Under the pieces are notes generated by a model. The model searched no databases. It worked only from the letters and a program-made list of their open reading frames with translations, and was not told the DNA's origin. This document shows positions 6,122 to 11,816 of a stretch of 11,816 bases of DNA, piece after piece. The stretch is from Thermoplasmata archaeon (GTDB lineage: Archaea; Thermoplasmatota; E2; UBA202; JdFR-43): NCBI GenBank assembly GCA_003650975.1, contig QMSU01000013.1, forward strand, positions 1 through 11,816, written 5' to 3'. A program made the translations under genes and the position numbers. How positions within the stretch are numbered: position 1 is the stretch's first letter; each line of letters starts with the position of its first letter.

Positions 6122-6699
6122 TCTTTTTGACCTATCCTTTTTCTGGCCACAATTCCTTTTTTGATTAGGTCTTCCATATCTCGCCTGATGGTTCTCTGGC
6201 TAACCTGAAAAAAGAGGTTTTTAATTTCAGAGAGGGTAAGTGTTTTTTTATGTTTTAAAAGTTCAAGAATTTTAATTTTGCGCTCTTTTGGGGTAGTTTT
6301 CTCTCTCTTAGAGCCTTCTGAATCTTCCTGAATTCTTCCTCTTCTGGAAGTCTCCGATGTTTTTTCTACAATCTTTTGGGAAGATGCCTTAGGATAAACT
6401 TTCTCTCTTGCAAGACAATCTTTCTGAATTTTTCTATATTCTCTTTCCAAAACTTCTAAATTCTTTTTATCTACCCAATTTTGAGCCTGAGCAACTTCAA
6501 AATATCTACAAAGAATTTCTATATTTCTTGAAAGTTCTTGTATATGAGAGGTGTCAATTTTGGGATTCTCTCCAATTAAAGAGCTTAAAATCTCTACTGC
6601 TTTTTGTCGAATTTGATATCTTAATGGTTCGTTTTCAGGAAAAAGATCGGTAACTTTATACAAAGCAATGGTTAATTTAACAAAATATTCCTTTGTCAT
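6061..6699 (-). CDS. Transcriptional regulator with C-terminal DeoR-type helix-turn-helix and helical N-terminus
   Basis: The protein has 212 residues. Residues 1-100 are predicted all-helical (IALYKVTDLF, YQIRQKAVEILSSLI, SRNIEILCRYFEVAQAQNWV), possibly a dimer or ligand-binding bundle. A charged linker (101-137) follows. Residues 138-200 form a winged helix of the DeoR type, with the recognition helix VSQRTIRRDMEDLIKKGIV and wing RKRIGQKDVRYTLI. Classical DeoR proteins have the HTH at the N-terminus and a sugar-phosphate sensor domain behind it. Here the order is reversed and no sensor domain is present, so the signal sensed is unknown. It is first in the apparent operon with the sigma and anti-sigma-like genes and has its own promoter at 6725-6753. 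GGACA motifs at its promoter and at the sigma promoter suggest autoregulation (inference). Confidence 0.8.
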   Translation of the reverse strand: MTKEYFVKLTIALYKVTDLFPENEPLRYQIRQKAVEILSSLIGENPKIDTSHIQELSRNIEILCRYFEVAQAQNWVDKKNLEVLEREYRKIQKDCLAREKVYPKASSQKIVEKTSETSRRGRIQEDSEGSKREKTTPKERKIKILELLKHKKTLTLSEIKNLFFQVSQRTIRRDMEDLIKKGIVARKRIGQKDVRYTLIKTDITTDRLRSMI

Positions 6700-6713
6700 C
6701 TGCCTATTTTAAT

Positions 6714-6762
6714 TTGTCCTTTTTAATATAGCAAAAAAGAAAATTTCGGTCAAAACTTGTCC
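6714..6762 (-). promoter_or_regulatory. Two GGACAA elements bracketing the regulator promoter
   Basis: TTGTCC occurs at 6714-6719, just downstream of the -10, and at 6757-6762, just upstream of the -35 (GGACAA on the minus strand). The core GGACA is the same as in the cluster around the sigma promoter. Positions fit a repressor site at the start region and a second site upstream, but no binding data exist here. Confidence 0.35.
6725..6753 (-). promoter_or_regulatory. Sigma-70-type promoter of the regulator/sigma/anti-sigma operon
   Basis: On the minus strand TTGACC (6748-6753) is followed after exactly 17 bases by TATATT (6725-6730), with TGC just before it as an extended -10. Predicted start is near 6718, leaving a leader of about 18 bases that contains AGG upstream of the ATG at 6699. 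Confidence 0.75.
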
Positions 6763-6770
6763 ACTTTACA
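6762..6770. promoter_or_regulatory. CACTTTACA half-site upstream of the regulator promoter
   Basis: CACTTTACA equals 9 bases of one arm of the 23-bp palindrome at 9409-9431. It overlaps a TTGTCC element and lies just upstream of the -35. It is a single half-site; a matching inverted arm is not present here. Confidence 0.3.
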
Positions 6771-6818
6771 AAATATATTTTTCTTTTAAGATATAAGAAA
6801 GGTCCCAAAAAGGGAGGG

Positions 6819-6827
6819 TGTTATAAT
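6819..6827 (+). promoter_or_regulatory. Extended -10 promoter of the membrane-anchored LysM-like gene
   Basis: TGTTATAAT matches TGnTATAAT exactly. No clear -35 is seen 17 bases upstream. A short inverted repeat TCCC-AAAAA-GGGA (6803-6815) lies just before it. Predicted start near 6834 would leave about 12 bases before the ATG at 6846, with only GGA as a weak ribosome-binding match. Confidence 0.55.
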
Positions 6828-6845
6828 TAATTTAGTTGGAAAATT

Positions 6846-7424
6846 ATGCGTCTGAAACTGAGATTTCCAGAAAAGAAAAAGAGTTTTGTGCCTTGGTTGA
6901 TTCTGCTCTGCTTAATTGTAATTGGTGTCCTGGCTTATTTATATAGAGAACCTCTAAGTAAGGCTTTAGTTTTCAGAAAAGCAGAAATTCAAGAATTTCC
7001 TGCACCTACCCAACCTACATCAGTTATTCCTGAATTACAAGAAACGCCTCTTCAGGTAGAAGAGGGGAAAATTGTTGGAGAACAAAAAGTAACTGTAGTT
7101 CCTGCAGAGCCGAAAGAAAGTTCGGAAGAAAAAGTATATGTGGAGGTTGCAGAAAGAGGAGAAGGAATTACTCATCTGGCAAGAAAAGCTTTAGCTGAAT
7201 ATCTTAAAGAAAAAGGAGAGAATATTGCCTTAACAAAGGCTCATAAAATTTATATTGAAGATTATATGCAAAAGAGAACAGGTTGGAGATGGCTGAAATT
7301 AGGAGAAAAGGTAAGTTTTTCAGAAAAATTGATTGAAGAGGCAATTGAAAAATCTCTAAAATTGACAGAGGAGCAACTTCAAAATATTCTTAATTTCACC
7401 CCTCCGCCAACTTTTGTTGAATAA
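6846..7424 (+). CDS. Membrane-anchored protein with conserved LysM-like C-terminal region
   Basis: The protein has 192 residues. A basic N-terminus (MRLKLRFPEKKKS) precedes one membrane span at about 15-33 (VPWLILLCLIVIGVLAYLY), so the rest should lie outside the membrane. Residues 45-96 are a Pro/Glu-rich linker. The conserved part is 97-184: EVAERGEGITHLARKALAEY, a helix with KIYIEDYMQKRTG, then LKLGEKVSFSEKLIEEAIEKS and a final helix. The order 'GEGITHLAR ... LKLGEKVSF' resembles the start and end of a LysM fold (GDTLxxIAR ... L.xGxxL.I), suggesting binding to cell-wall glycan. That is inference; the domain is larger than a standard 45-50 residue LysM. I recall similar proteins as common in Parcubacteria-type genomes. 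It is transcribed divergently from the regulator operon and ends 2 bases from the convergent lamin-tail gene. Confidence 0.75.
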   Translation: MRLKLRFPEKKKSFVPWLILLCLIVIGVLAYLYREPLSKALVFRKAEIQEFPAPTQPTSVIPELQETPLQVEEGKIVGEQKVTVVPAEPKESSEEKVYVEVAERGEGITHLARKALAEYLKEKGENIALTKAHKIYIEDYMQKRTGWRWLKLGEKVSFSEKLIEEAIEKSLKLTEEQLQNILNFTPPPTFVE

Positions 7425-7426
7425 AA

Positions 7427-9040
7427 TTACCTTGCTTCAAAATCATTAAGATTATTATCAGTATCTTGGTAGGAGGAGTTAATTCCTTTTCTTAAAAGTA
7501 AAGTGCTTCCTTTGGGAAATAAAGCCGGCTCTCTTTCAAAAACTTTGGCTTTACCCCAGCCAACAAGATCTATTTTACATTTTTCTCCTTCTTCTTTTGG
7601 ATCACAATCAAAAAGACCAATTGCTCCGTCTGAAGCAATCTGGGCTTTTGAATAAGGCTTGTTTTCTTTGGTTAGAAGTTGCCAGTCTGGATTTAGTGTT
7701 GAATCTTCTTTAAGACAGATAGCGATTGTGAAATGAGAATTTGGAGAAATTACAAGATTTTCATCTATTTTCCAAAGACGATAGGGTTCCTTAATTAAGC
7801 GGTTTTGAGAAAAGTAAGCAAGATATTTATCTTTTAGAGAGACGGGTGTATTTCCAGGATTGAAAAATTTTACAAACTCATCTCCTTCAATATGAACCTC
7901 TGTAATTAGAATCTTCTCTTTTTGTGACCAATCCAGCATCTTTGAATTCTCCTGATCAAATACCTGCTCTGTTTTTTCTTGCTGCGCTTTTCTCTGTTTC
8001 TCTTCTAATGCTAAAGACTGAACCTTGCTATATATCAATCTCTCTCCCAAAGAATTTTGAGGAGTTAAAATTAAAGAAAACTCAAAATCATTTTCGTTGT
8101 TGTTTGTATCTATAAATTCTGAGTTTTGAATCTTTCTCTGAAGACTCTCCCCTGTTTTTAAACCGCCATCTTTTAATTTTGCTTTTAGTTCTGTTGCTAA
8201 AATTGGTATGGGCGAATTTGGTTTTCCCCAACCAACTCTATCAAAAACTTCTCCTTTCTTTTTTCTAATAACTACCCCAGAGATTGAGGCAAGCTGACTG
8301 GAAAAATAAGCGTCACCCTCGAGTTTTTGGTTTTTTGTTTTTATTTCTCCTCCAATAAAAAGAAAAAAACCTCTTTCAGGGATAATGTTTCTCTTCCAAT
8401 CAATCCTTTTTTGAGTTTTCCTATTTTGAGAATCAACAAGCTCTAAAACAAAATTGTCATCATTTATCTCAACTGGAAAGTCATTTGGATTATAAATTTC
8501 TATAAACTCATTTTTTAAAGAATCAAAACCAGAAGCAACCTCTGTAATTAAAAGCGGTTTAATTCTTTCTTGGGTTTTCTTTGGCTCCTCTATCTTTTCT
8601 TTCTCCTCGGTTGTTTCCGTGCTACTCTCGTTGGTTCTTTCTATATTGTCAATTAAGGCAAGAATTTCTTTCTGAATTTTGAGATTTTCTTCATTTAAAC
8701 TTATAAATTGTTTTTTAAATTCAAAAAATTCATTAAAAAGAGTGTCTAATCTCTGGTTTATTTCATCTTCTGTACTTAAATTTTCCTTTGAATAACCGAC
8801 CATTGATTGCAAAGAATCCTCTAAATTTTTAATTTTCTCTTCTATTTCTAATAATTTTGTAAAAGATGTTTCTTCTTGATCTTTTGTCTCTGGTGCTTTC
8901 TTAAATTGAGAGAGCAATTCTTCAATTTGGGCCTTCTGGAAAAGAGAAAAGGAGCTAAATTTTAATAAATAAAAAAGAAAATAACAATTTAGGCCGATAC
9001 TTAAAAAAAGAAAGCCTAATAATAAAAAATATTTTTTCAT
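7427..9040 (-). CDS. Membrane-anchored coiled-coil protein with two lamin-tail (LTD) domains
   Basis: The protein has 537 residues when started at the ATG at 9040. That start is chosen because it directly begins a signal-anchor (MKKYFLLLGFLFLSIGLNCY) and has AAGG just upstream. The frame extends to 9106, but those 22 extra residues have no signal character. Residues 35-160 are a Glu/Lys-rich coiled coil. LTD 1 spans about 162-333: LLITEVASGFDSLKNEFIEI, YNPNDFPV, VGWGKPNSP, and FIDTNNNENDFE. LTD 2 spans about 376-537: ILITEVHIEGDEFVKFFNPG, VGWGKAKVF, and YQDTDNNLNDFE. Bacterial LTDs are found in secreted or membrane-bound proteins, often next to nucleases or DNA-uptake domains, but no such domain is present here. 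The protein probably sits at the outer face of the membrane; its ligand is unknown. A weak promoter may overlap the preceding terminator. Confidence 0.85.
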   Translation of the reverse strand: MKKYFLLLGFLFLSIGLNCYFLFYLLKFSSFSLFQKAQIEELLSQFKKAPETKDQEETSFTKLLEIEEKIKNLEDSLQSMVGYSKENLSTEDEINQRLDTLFNEFFEFKKQFISLNEENLKIQKEILALIDNIERTNESSTETTEEKEKIEEPKKTQERIKPLLITEVASGFDSLKNEFIEIYNPNDFPVEINDDNFVLELVDSQNRKTQKRIDWKRNIIPERGFFLFIGGEIKTKNQKLEGDAYFSSQLASISGVVIRKKKGEVFDRVGWGKPNSPIPILATELKAKLKDGGLKTGESLQRKIQNSEFIDTNNNENDFEFSLILTPQNSLGERLIYSKVQSLALEEKQRKAQQEKTEQVFDQENSKMLDWSQKEKILITEVHIEGDEFVKFFNPGNTPVSLKDKYLAYFSQNRLIKEPYRLWKIDENLVISPNSHFTIAICLKEDSTLNPDWQLLTKENKPYSKAQIASDGAIGLFDCDPKEEGEKCKIDLVGWGKAKVFEREPALFPKGSTLLLRKGINSSYQDTDNNLNDFEAR

Positions 9041-9089
9041 AACCTTACCTTTAATGTTAAACATTGCTTCATTATTTAATCCCTCAAAT

Positions 9090-9114
9090 AAAAAATCAAG
9101 GCGCAAAGCCTTGA
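9090..9114 (-). terminator. Intrinsic terminator of the 72-residue coiled-coil gene
   Basis: Arms TCAAGGC (9096-9102) and GCCTTGA (9108-9114) form a perfect 7-bp stem with a 5-base loop. On the minus strand a run of six T plus ATTT follows. It lies 28 bases after the stop codon at 9142. An AT-only inverted repeat (TTTTAGA, AAA, TCTAAAA; 9124-9140) lies between the stop and the stem. Confidence 0.85.
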
Positions 9115-9141
9115 AAGTTTTGATTTTAGAAAATCTAAAAA

Positions 9142-9360
9142 TTATTTTAGGGCAAGCAATTCCTTTAATTCTTTTATTTGATCTTCCAGTCTCTCTATTC
9201 TTTTTCCGTGATCAGCCAGAATCAATTTCTCAATTCTTTCTAAGCGATCTTCAATCTTATCAAAACGTTTATTAACCTCGTCCTTTTTTGCAGTTTCCAT
9301 AAAGCCTTCCTGAATCATTCTGGCTAAATCTTCAATTGTAATATCTTCCTTTTCCATCAT
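9142..9360 (-). CDS. Small coiled-coil protein of unknown function
   Basis: The protein has 72 residues, or 71 if translation starts at the second of two adjacent ATGs. It opens with a short conserved-looking helix (ITIEDLARMIQEGFMETAKK). Residues 27-70 then follow as a single heptad-type coiled coil (VNKRFDKIEDRLERIEKLI, RIERLEDQIKELKELLALK). There is no signal peptide or membrane span, so it is probably a cytoplasmic oligomer. I recall similar short proteins in Parcubacteria-type genomes but know no function. It is a single-gene unit with a full promoter at 9365-9394 and a terminator at 9090-9114. The predicted start of transcription falls on or next to the ATG, so the mRNA may be leaderless. 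GGAGG lies 12 bases before the first ATG and could serve only if transcription starts further upstream. Confidence 0.75.
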   Translation of the reverse strand: MMEKEDITIEDLARMIQEGFMETAKKDEVNKRFDKIEDRLERIEKLILADHGKRIERLEDQIKELKELLALK

Positions 9361-9364
9361 TTTT

Positions 9365-9394
9365 ATTATAGTCCTCCATTAATAATTAAGTCAA
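9365..9394 (-). promoter_or_regulatory. Promoter of the 72-residue coiled-coil gene
   Basis: On the minus strand TTGACT (9389-9394) is followed after 18 bases by a perfect TATAAT (9365-9370). Only four bases separate TATAAT from the first ATG, so the expected start is at about 9358-9359, within the ATG. A Shine-Dalgarno-like GGAGG (9373-9377) lies inside the spacer. Confidence 0.6.
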
Positions 9395-9408
9395 ATAAAA
9401 CTCTAAAC

Positions 9409-9431
9409 TGTGTAAAGTGTCACTTTACACA
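9409..9431. promoter_or_regulatory. Perfect 23-bp palindrome, operator-like
   Basis: Arms TGTGTAAAGTG (9409-9419) and CACTTTACACA (9421-9431) are perfect inverted repeats around one central base. The site lies 14 bases upstream of the -35 of the 72-residue gene, a position suited to an activator or regulator. It also follows the stop of the upstream minus-strand gene, so a weak hairpin role in 3'-end formation is possible, though the tail (GTTTAGAGTTTTATTT) is a poor U-tract. Confidence 0.55.
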
Positions 9432-9448
9432 AAAGAGAAATGTGCTTG

Positions 9449-10042
9449 TTAGTTTAGTGTGATTGTATCTAAAAATTCTTCAAAAATTTTAGAGCATTCA
9501 TTTTTTTCTGTCTCAGGAGAGAGGGCTTTAAGATAGATTATATTTTCTTTATAAGGGATTGAAATTTGAATCTGCCAAAGGCCAAAGGAAATATTTTCTT
9601 CCCTTAGAGCCTCAATTTCTCCAACCAAAACAACTGAAAGAGTAGACTTTTGGGGAATGTTTTTTAGAGAATTAATTGTCTTTTGTAAGGTATTCAACTG
9701 TCCTGCTATTGCTTTTTGGGCGTTTATCCCAATTAAGCATCCCTTTTTCAAATTTTGTTCTTCTTTTTTTACAGCTGTGCCAGGTGGTAGTAAAAGTAAA
9801 GTTCTTGTAGTCGGTTCTTTTTCTATTTGCCAGTCGCTTGGTATTTGGCATTTTAATCCTAAATTAGCATTGAAAATGGTTTTTCCCTCTTTATCCTCTT
9901 TGACAACAAAATTTTCTGTTGGCTCAAAAATCATTGATTCAAAATCAGGAACCTTTTCTGAAACAAGGTTATAAGAAAATACCAGAAGAGCCACAAAGAC
10001 AAAAAAAGTGGCTCCAAAGAGAAACCAAAATCCTTTTGACAT
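9449..10042 (-). CDS. Membrane-anchored extracytoplasmic protein of unknown function, linked to clpB
   Basis: The protein has 197 residues. A short basic start (MSKG) and one hydrophobic span at about 5-25 (FWFLFGATFFVFVALLVFSY) indicate a signal anchor. Residues 56-197 look like one alpha/beta domain: NLGLKCQIPSDWQIEKE, TLLLLPPGTA, a helix around 109-127, SVVLVGEIEALR, FGLWQIQISIPY, IIYLKALSPETE and a final helix (CSKIFEEFLDTI). The order of an 'IPSDWQ' strand, beta strands and a closing helix is reminiscent of PsbP/Mog1/DcrB-like folds. That is a guess to test by structure prediction. Three Cys (65, 102, 183) lie in the exported part. The ATG is 5 bases after the clpB stop, so the two genes are almost certainly co-transcribed and perhaps translationally coupled. 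Confidence 0.75.
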   Translation of the reverse strand: MSKGFWFLFGATFFVFVALLVFSYNLVSEKVPDFESMIFEPTENFVVKEDKEGKTIFNANLGLKCQIPSDWQIEKEPTTRTLLLLPPGTAVKKEEQNLKKGCLIGINAQKAIAGQLNTLQKTINSLKNIPQKSTLSVVLVGEIEALREENISFGLWQIQISIPYKENIIYLKALSPETEKNECSKIFEEFLDTITLN

Positions 10043-10047
10043 AGAAA

Positions 10048-11816
10048 TTACGCTTTTGTTTTAATGAGATCTCTTGCTGTCCTAAAGATAATTTCTCCAT
10101 TTTCAACATCTGCTACCACTCTCTCTCCTTCTTTCACCTCTTGAGTTACCATTTTAAGTGCCAAAGGATCTAAGATAAGTTTTTGGATTACTCTTTTTAA
10201 AGGTCTTGCTCCTAAATTAGGGTCAAATCCTTTTTCTGCTAAAAGTTCTTTTGCTTTTTTGGTAATCTTAAGAATTATGCCTTTTCTCAAAAGCCTTTCC
10301 TCTACCTTTTTAAGCTCTAACTCTACAATCTCCCTAATCTCTTTTGGTCCCAAATAATGGAAAATAATAATCTCATCTATTCTATTTAAAAACTCTGGTC
10401 TAAATCTCTCCTTCAGGGCTTCCAATACTTTATCTTTCAACGATTCTTCTTTTTCTTTAGTCTCAGCAACAAAACCCAAGGGTGCCATTTTAGACACATA
10501 CTCAGAACCAACGTTAGAGGTCATAATGATAATTGTGTTCTTAAAAGAAACTACCCTTCCTTTTGCGTCTGTCAATCTTCCGTCATCTAAAATTTGCAGG
10601 AGAATGTTAAAAACATCTGGATGAGCTTTCTCTATCTCATCCAAAAGAATAACCGAATATGGTCTTCTTCTCACTTTTTCTGTAAGTTGGCCCCCTTCCT
10701 CATAACCTACATAACCAGGAGGAGAGCCGATCATTTTAGATACAGCGTGCCTTTCCATATATTCTGACATATCAAGTCTGATTAAAGCTTTTTCATCATT
10801 GAAAAGAAACTCTGCTAAAGCTTTTGCAGTTTCAGTCTTACCAACTCCTGTTGGTCCTAAAAATAAGAAAGAACCTAAAGGTCTGTTTTCTTCAGCAATT
10901 CCTGCTCTGGAACGTCTTATTGCATTGGCAATTGCTTTTATTGCCTCTCTTTGGTTAACGATCCTTTTTTGAAGATATTCTTCCATTCTTGCTAATTTTT
11001 GAGCTTCGCTTTCCAGTAATTTTGTCACCGGAATGCCTGTCCATTTAGAAACTATTTTTGCAATATCTTCATCGGTAACTTCCTCTTTTAAAAGTTTGTG
11101 CTTCTTTCTAAATTTTGTTAATTCTTTTTCTTTTGCTTTAATTTCTTTTAAAACCTCCGGAATTCTTCCATATTTAATCTCGGCCACTTTTTCTAAATCG
11201 CCTTCTCTTTGAGCAACCTCAGCCTCAAAATTTAATCTATCAACCTCTTTTTCTAAATTACTGATCTCTTCGACTAACTTTTTCTCTGTTTGCCATTTAA
11301 GCTCTAAATCTTTCAATTTTTCATTTAAATCAGCAAGTGCTCTTTCTATAGCATTAATTCTCTTTTTATTTGCCTGCCCTTTTTCTTTTTTCAAGGCTTC
11401 TTTTTCTATCTCCAACTTCTGAATTTCCTTTTTTAGTTCCTCAATTTCAATTGGCTCTGACTCTATCTCAAGCCTCAATGACGAAGCTGCCTCATCAATT
11501 AAATCAATAGCTTTGTCTGGCAGGAATCTATCGGTAATATAGCGAGCAGAAAGTTCAGCAGCAGCAATTAAGGCTGAATCTGAAATTTTAACTCCATGAT
11601 GAAGCTCATATTTCTCTTTGATTCCTCGCAAAATTGCAATTGTATCTTCAATAGAAGGTTCCTGCACGTAAATCGGCATAAACCTTCTATTAAGCGCTGG
11701 ATCCTTTTCAATGTATTTTTGATATTCTTTTAACGTGGTTGCCCCGATAATTCTTATCTCTCCTCTTGCTAAAGCAGGTTTCAAAAGATTAGAAGCATCC
11801 ATTGCTCCTTCTGCTG
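10048..11816 (-). CDS. clpB: ClpB-type AAA+ disaggregase, C-terminal two thirds (cut by window edge)
   Basis: The frame is open to the right edge; the codons before the internal ATG at 11802 read AEGA, matching the ClpB 'AEGAMDA' motif, so that ATG is not the start. From M11802 there are 584 residues. The rest of NBD1 comes first (ALARGEIRIIGATTLKEYQK, arginine-finger region NRRF 38-41, LPDKAIDLIDEAASSLRLEI at 94-113). A long coiled-coil middle domain (about 113-242) then separates ClpB from ClpC/ClpA. NBD2 has Walker A GPTGVGKT (316-323), pore loop GYVGYEEGG (363-371), Walker B VILLDE (384-389), sensor-1 TSN (428-430), FLNRIDE (471-477) and sensor-2 GARPLKR (531-537). ClpB extracts proteins from aggregates with DnaK; ATP-binding motifs here are intact. 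Unusual is an LGF tripeptide (442-444) placed like the ClpP-docking loop of ClpC/ClpX, so a Clp protease ATPase is an alternative. Confidence 0.93.
   Translation of the reverse strand, partial: AEGAMDASNLLKPALARGEIRIIGATTLKEYQKYIEKDPALNRRFMPIYVQEPSIEDTIAILRGIKEKYELHHGVKISDSALIAAAELSARYITDRFLPDKAIDLIDEAASSLRLEIESEPIEIEELKKEIQKLEIEKEALKKEKGQANKKRINAIERALADLNEKLKDLELKWQTEKKLVEEISNLEKEVDRLNFEAEVAQREGDLEKVAEIKYGRIPEVLKEIKAKEKELTKFRKKHKLLKEEVTDEDIAKIVSKWTGIPVTKLLESEAQKLARMEEYLQKRIVNQREAIKAIANAIRRSRAGIAEENRPLGSFLFLGPTGVGKTETAKALAEFLFNDEKALIRLDMSEYMERHAVSKMIGSPPGYVGYEEGGQLTEKVRRRPYSVILLDEIEKAHPDVFNILLQILDDGRLTDAKGRVVSFKNTIIIMTSNVGSEYVSKMAPLGFVAETKEKEESLKDKVLEALKERFRPEFLNRIDEIIIFHYLGPKEIREIVELELKKVEERLLRKGIILKITKKAKELLAEKGFDPNLGARPLKRVIQKLILDPLALKMVTQEVKEGERVVADVENGEIIFRTARDLIKTKA

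Noticed and set aside
6408..6653. Plus-strand 81-residue frame inside the regulator gene
   Set aside because: It is antisense to a gene with a clear DeoR-type domain and has no features of its own.
9041..9106. Upstream start for the lamin-tail protein (ATG at 9106, or the one at 9064)
   Set aside because: The added residues precede the signal anchor and have no signal character, whereas the ATG at 9040 starts it directly with AAGG just upstream.
9054..9275. Plus-strand 73-residue frame over the small coiled-coil gene
   Set aside because: It overlaps two better-supported minus-strand genes and a terminator, and shows no domain or ribosome-binding site.
9409..9431. Palindrome as the intrinsic terminator of the 9449-10042 gene
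   Set aside because: The stem is AT-rich and the following sequence is not a proper U-tract; the symmetry and place upstream of a promoter fit an operator better. A weak terminator role is not excluded.
9657..9974. Plus-strand 105-residue frame over the 197-residue membrane protein gene
   Set aside because: It is antisense to a gene coupled to clpB and has no recognisable content.
11800..11802. ATG at 11802 as the start of the ClpB gene
   Set aside because: The frame continues upstream with conserved ClpB residues (AEGA), so the gene is cut by the window edge.

Overview
The window is a low-GC bacterial chromosome segment that most resembles a member of the Candidate Phyla Radiation (Patescibacteria, probably Parcubacteria-like). 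That call is an inference from gene content. The window has a large secreted protein with an N-terminal coiled coil, a peptidoglycan-binding domain and tandem beta-sandwich repeats. It also has a membrane-anchored 'GEGITHLARKAL' protein, a double lamin-tail-domain protein, a small 'ITIEDLARMIQ' coiled-coil protein and a DeoR-type regulator with a helical N-terminus. Start codons mostly lack a good Shine-Dalgarno sequence, and several promoters carry an extended -10 (TGnTATAAT). No tRNA, rRNA, transposase, integrase or CRISPR array is visible, and no gene-free stretch exceeds 300 bases.

Layout. Positions 1-339 (minus) hold the N-terminal part of an exported protein that runs off the left edge. 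It has its own promoter, a perfect DnaA-box match, a palindrome and a leader with GGTCG repeats. Positions 533-4615 (minus) encode a 1360-residue S-layer-like surface protein closed by a strong intrinsic terminator. Its 176-base leader carries the same GGTCG repeats and several hairpins. Positions 4792-6699 (minus) are a regulatory cluster in transcription order: a DeoR-type helix-turn-helix protein, an ECF sigma factor and a single-pass membrane protein with the layout of an anti-sigma factor. Divergent from it, 6846-7424 (plus) encodes a membrane-anchored protein with a LysM-like region. This meets, tail to tail with 2 bases between, a minus-strand gene for a membrane-anchored protein with two lamin-tail domains (7427-9040). 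Then, still on the minus strand, come a 72-residue coiled-coil protein (9142-9360), a membrane-anchored 197-residue protein (9449-10042) and the C-terminal two thirds of a ClpB-type disaggregase cut by the right edge (10048-11816).

How they may work together. The theme is cell-envelope biogenesis and its control: two exported surface proteins, three further membrane-anchored extracytoplasmic proteins, and a regulator/sigma/anti-sigma cassette directly upstream of the main surface protein. The most noteworthy signals are the shared same-orientation GGTCG leader motif of the two surface genes, GGACA elements bracketing the promoters of the regulator and sigma genes, a 23-bp palindrome whose half-site recurs before the regulator gene, two identical 90-bp Cys-rich repeats in the surface protein, and a ClpB that carries a ClpP-docking-like LGF tripeptide.
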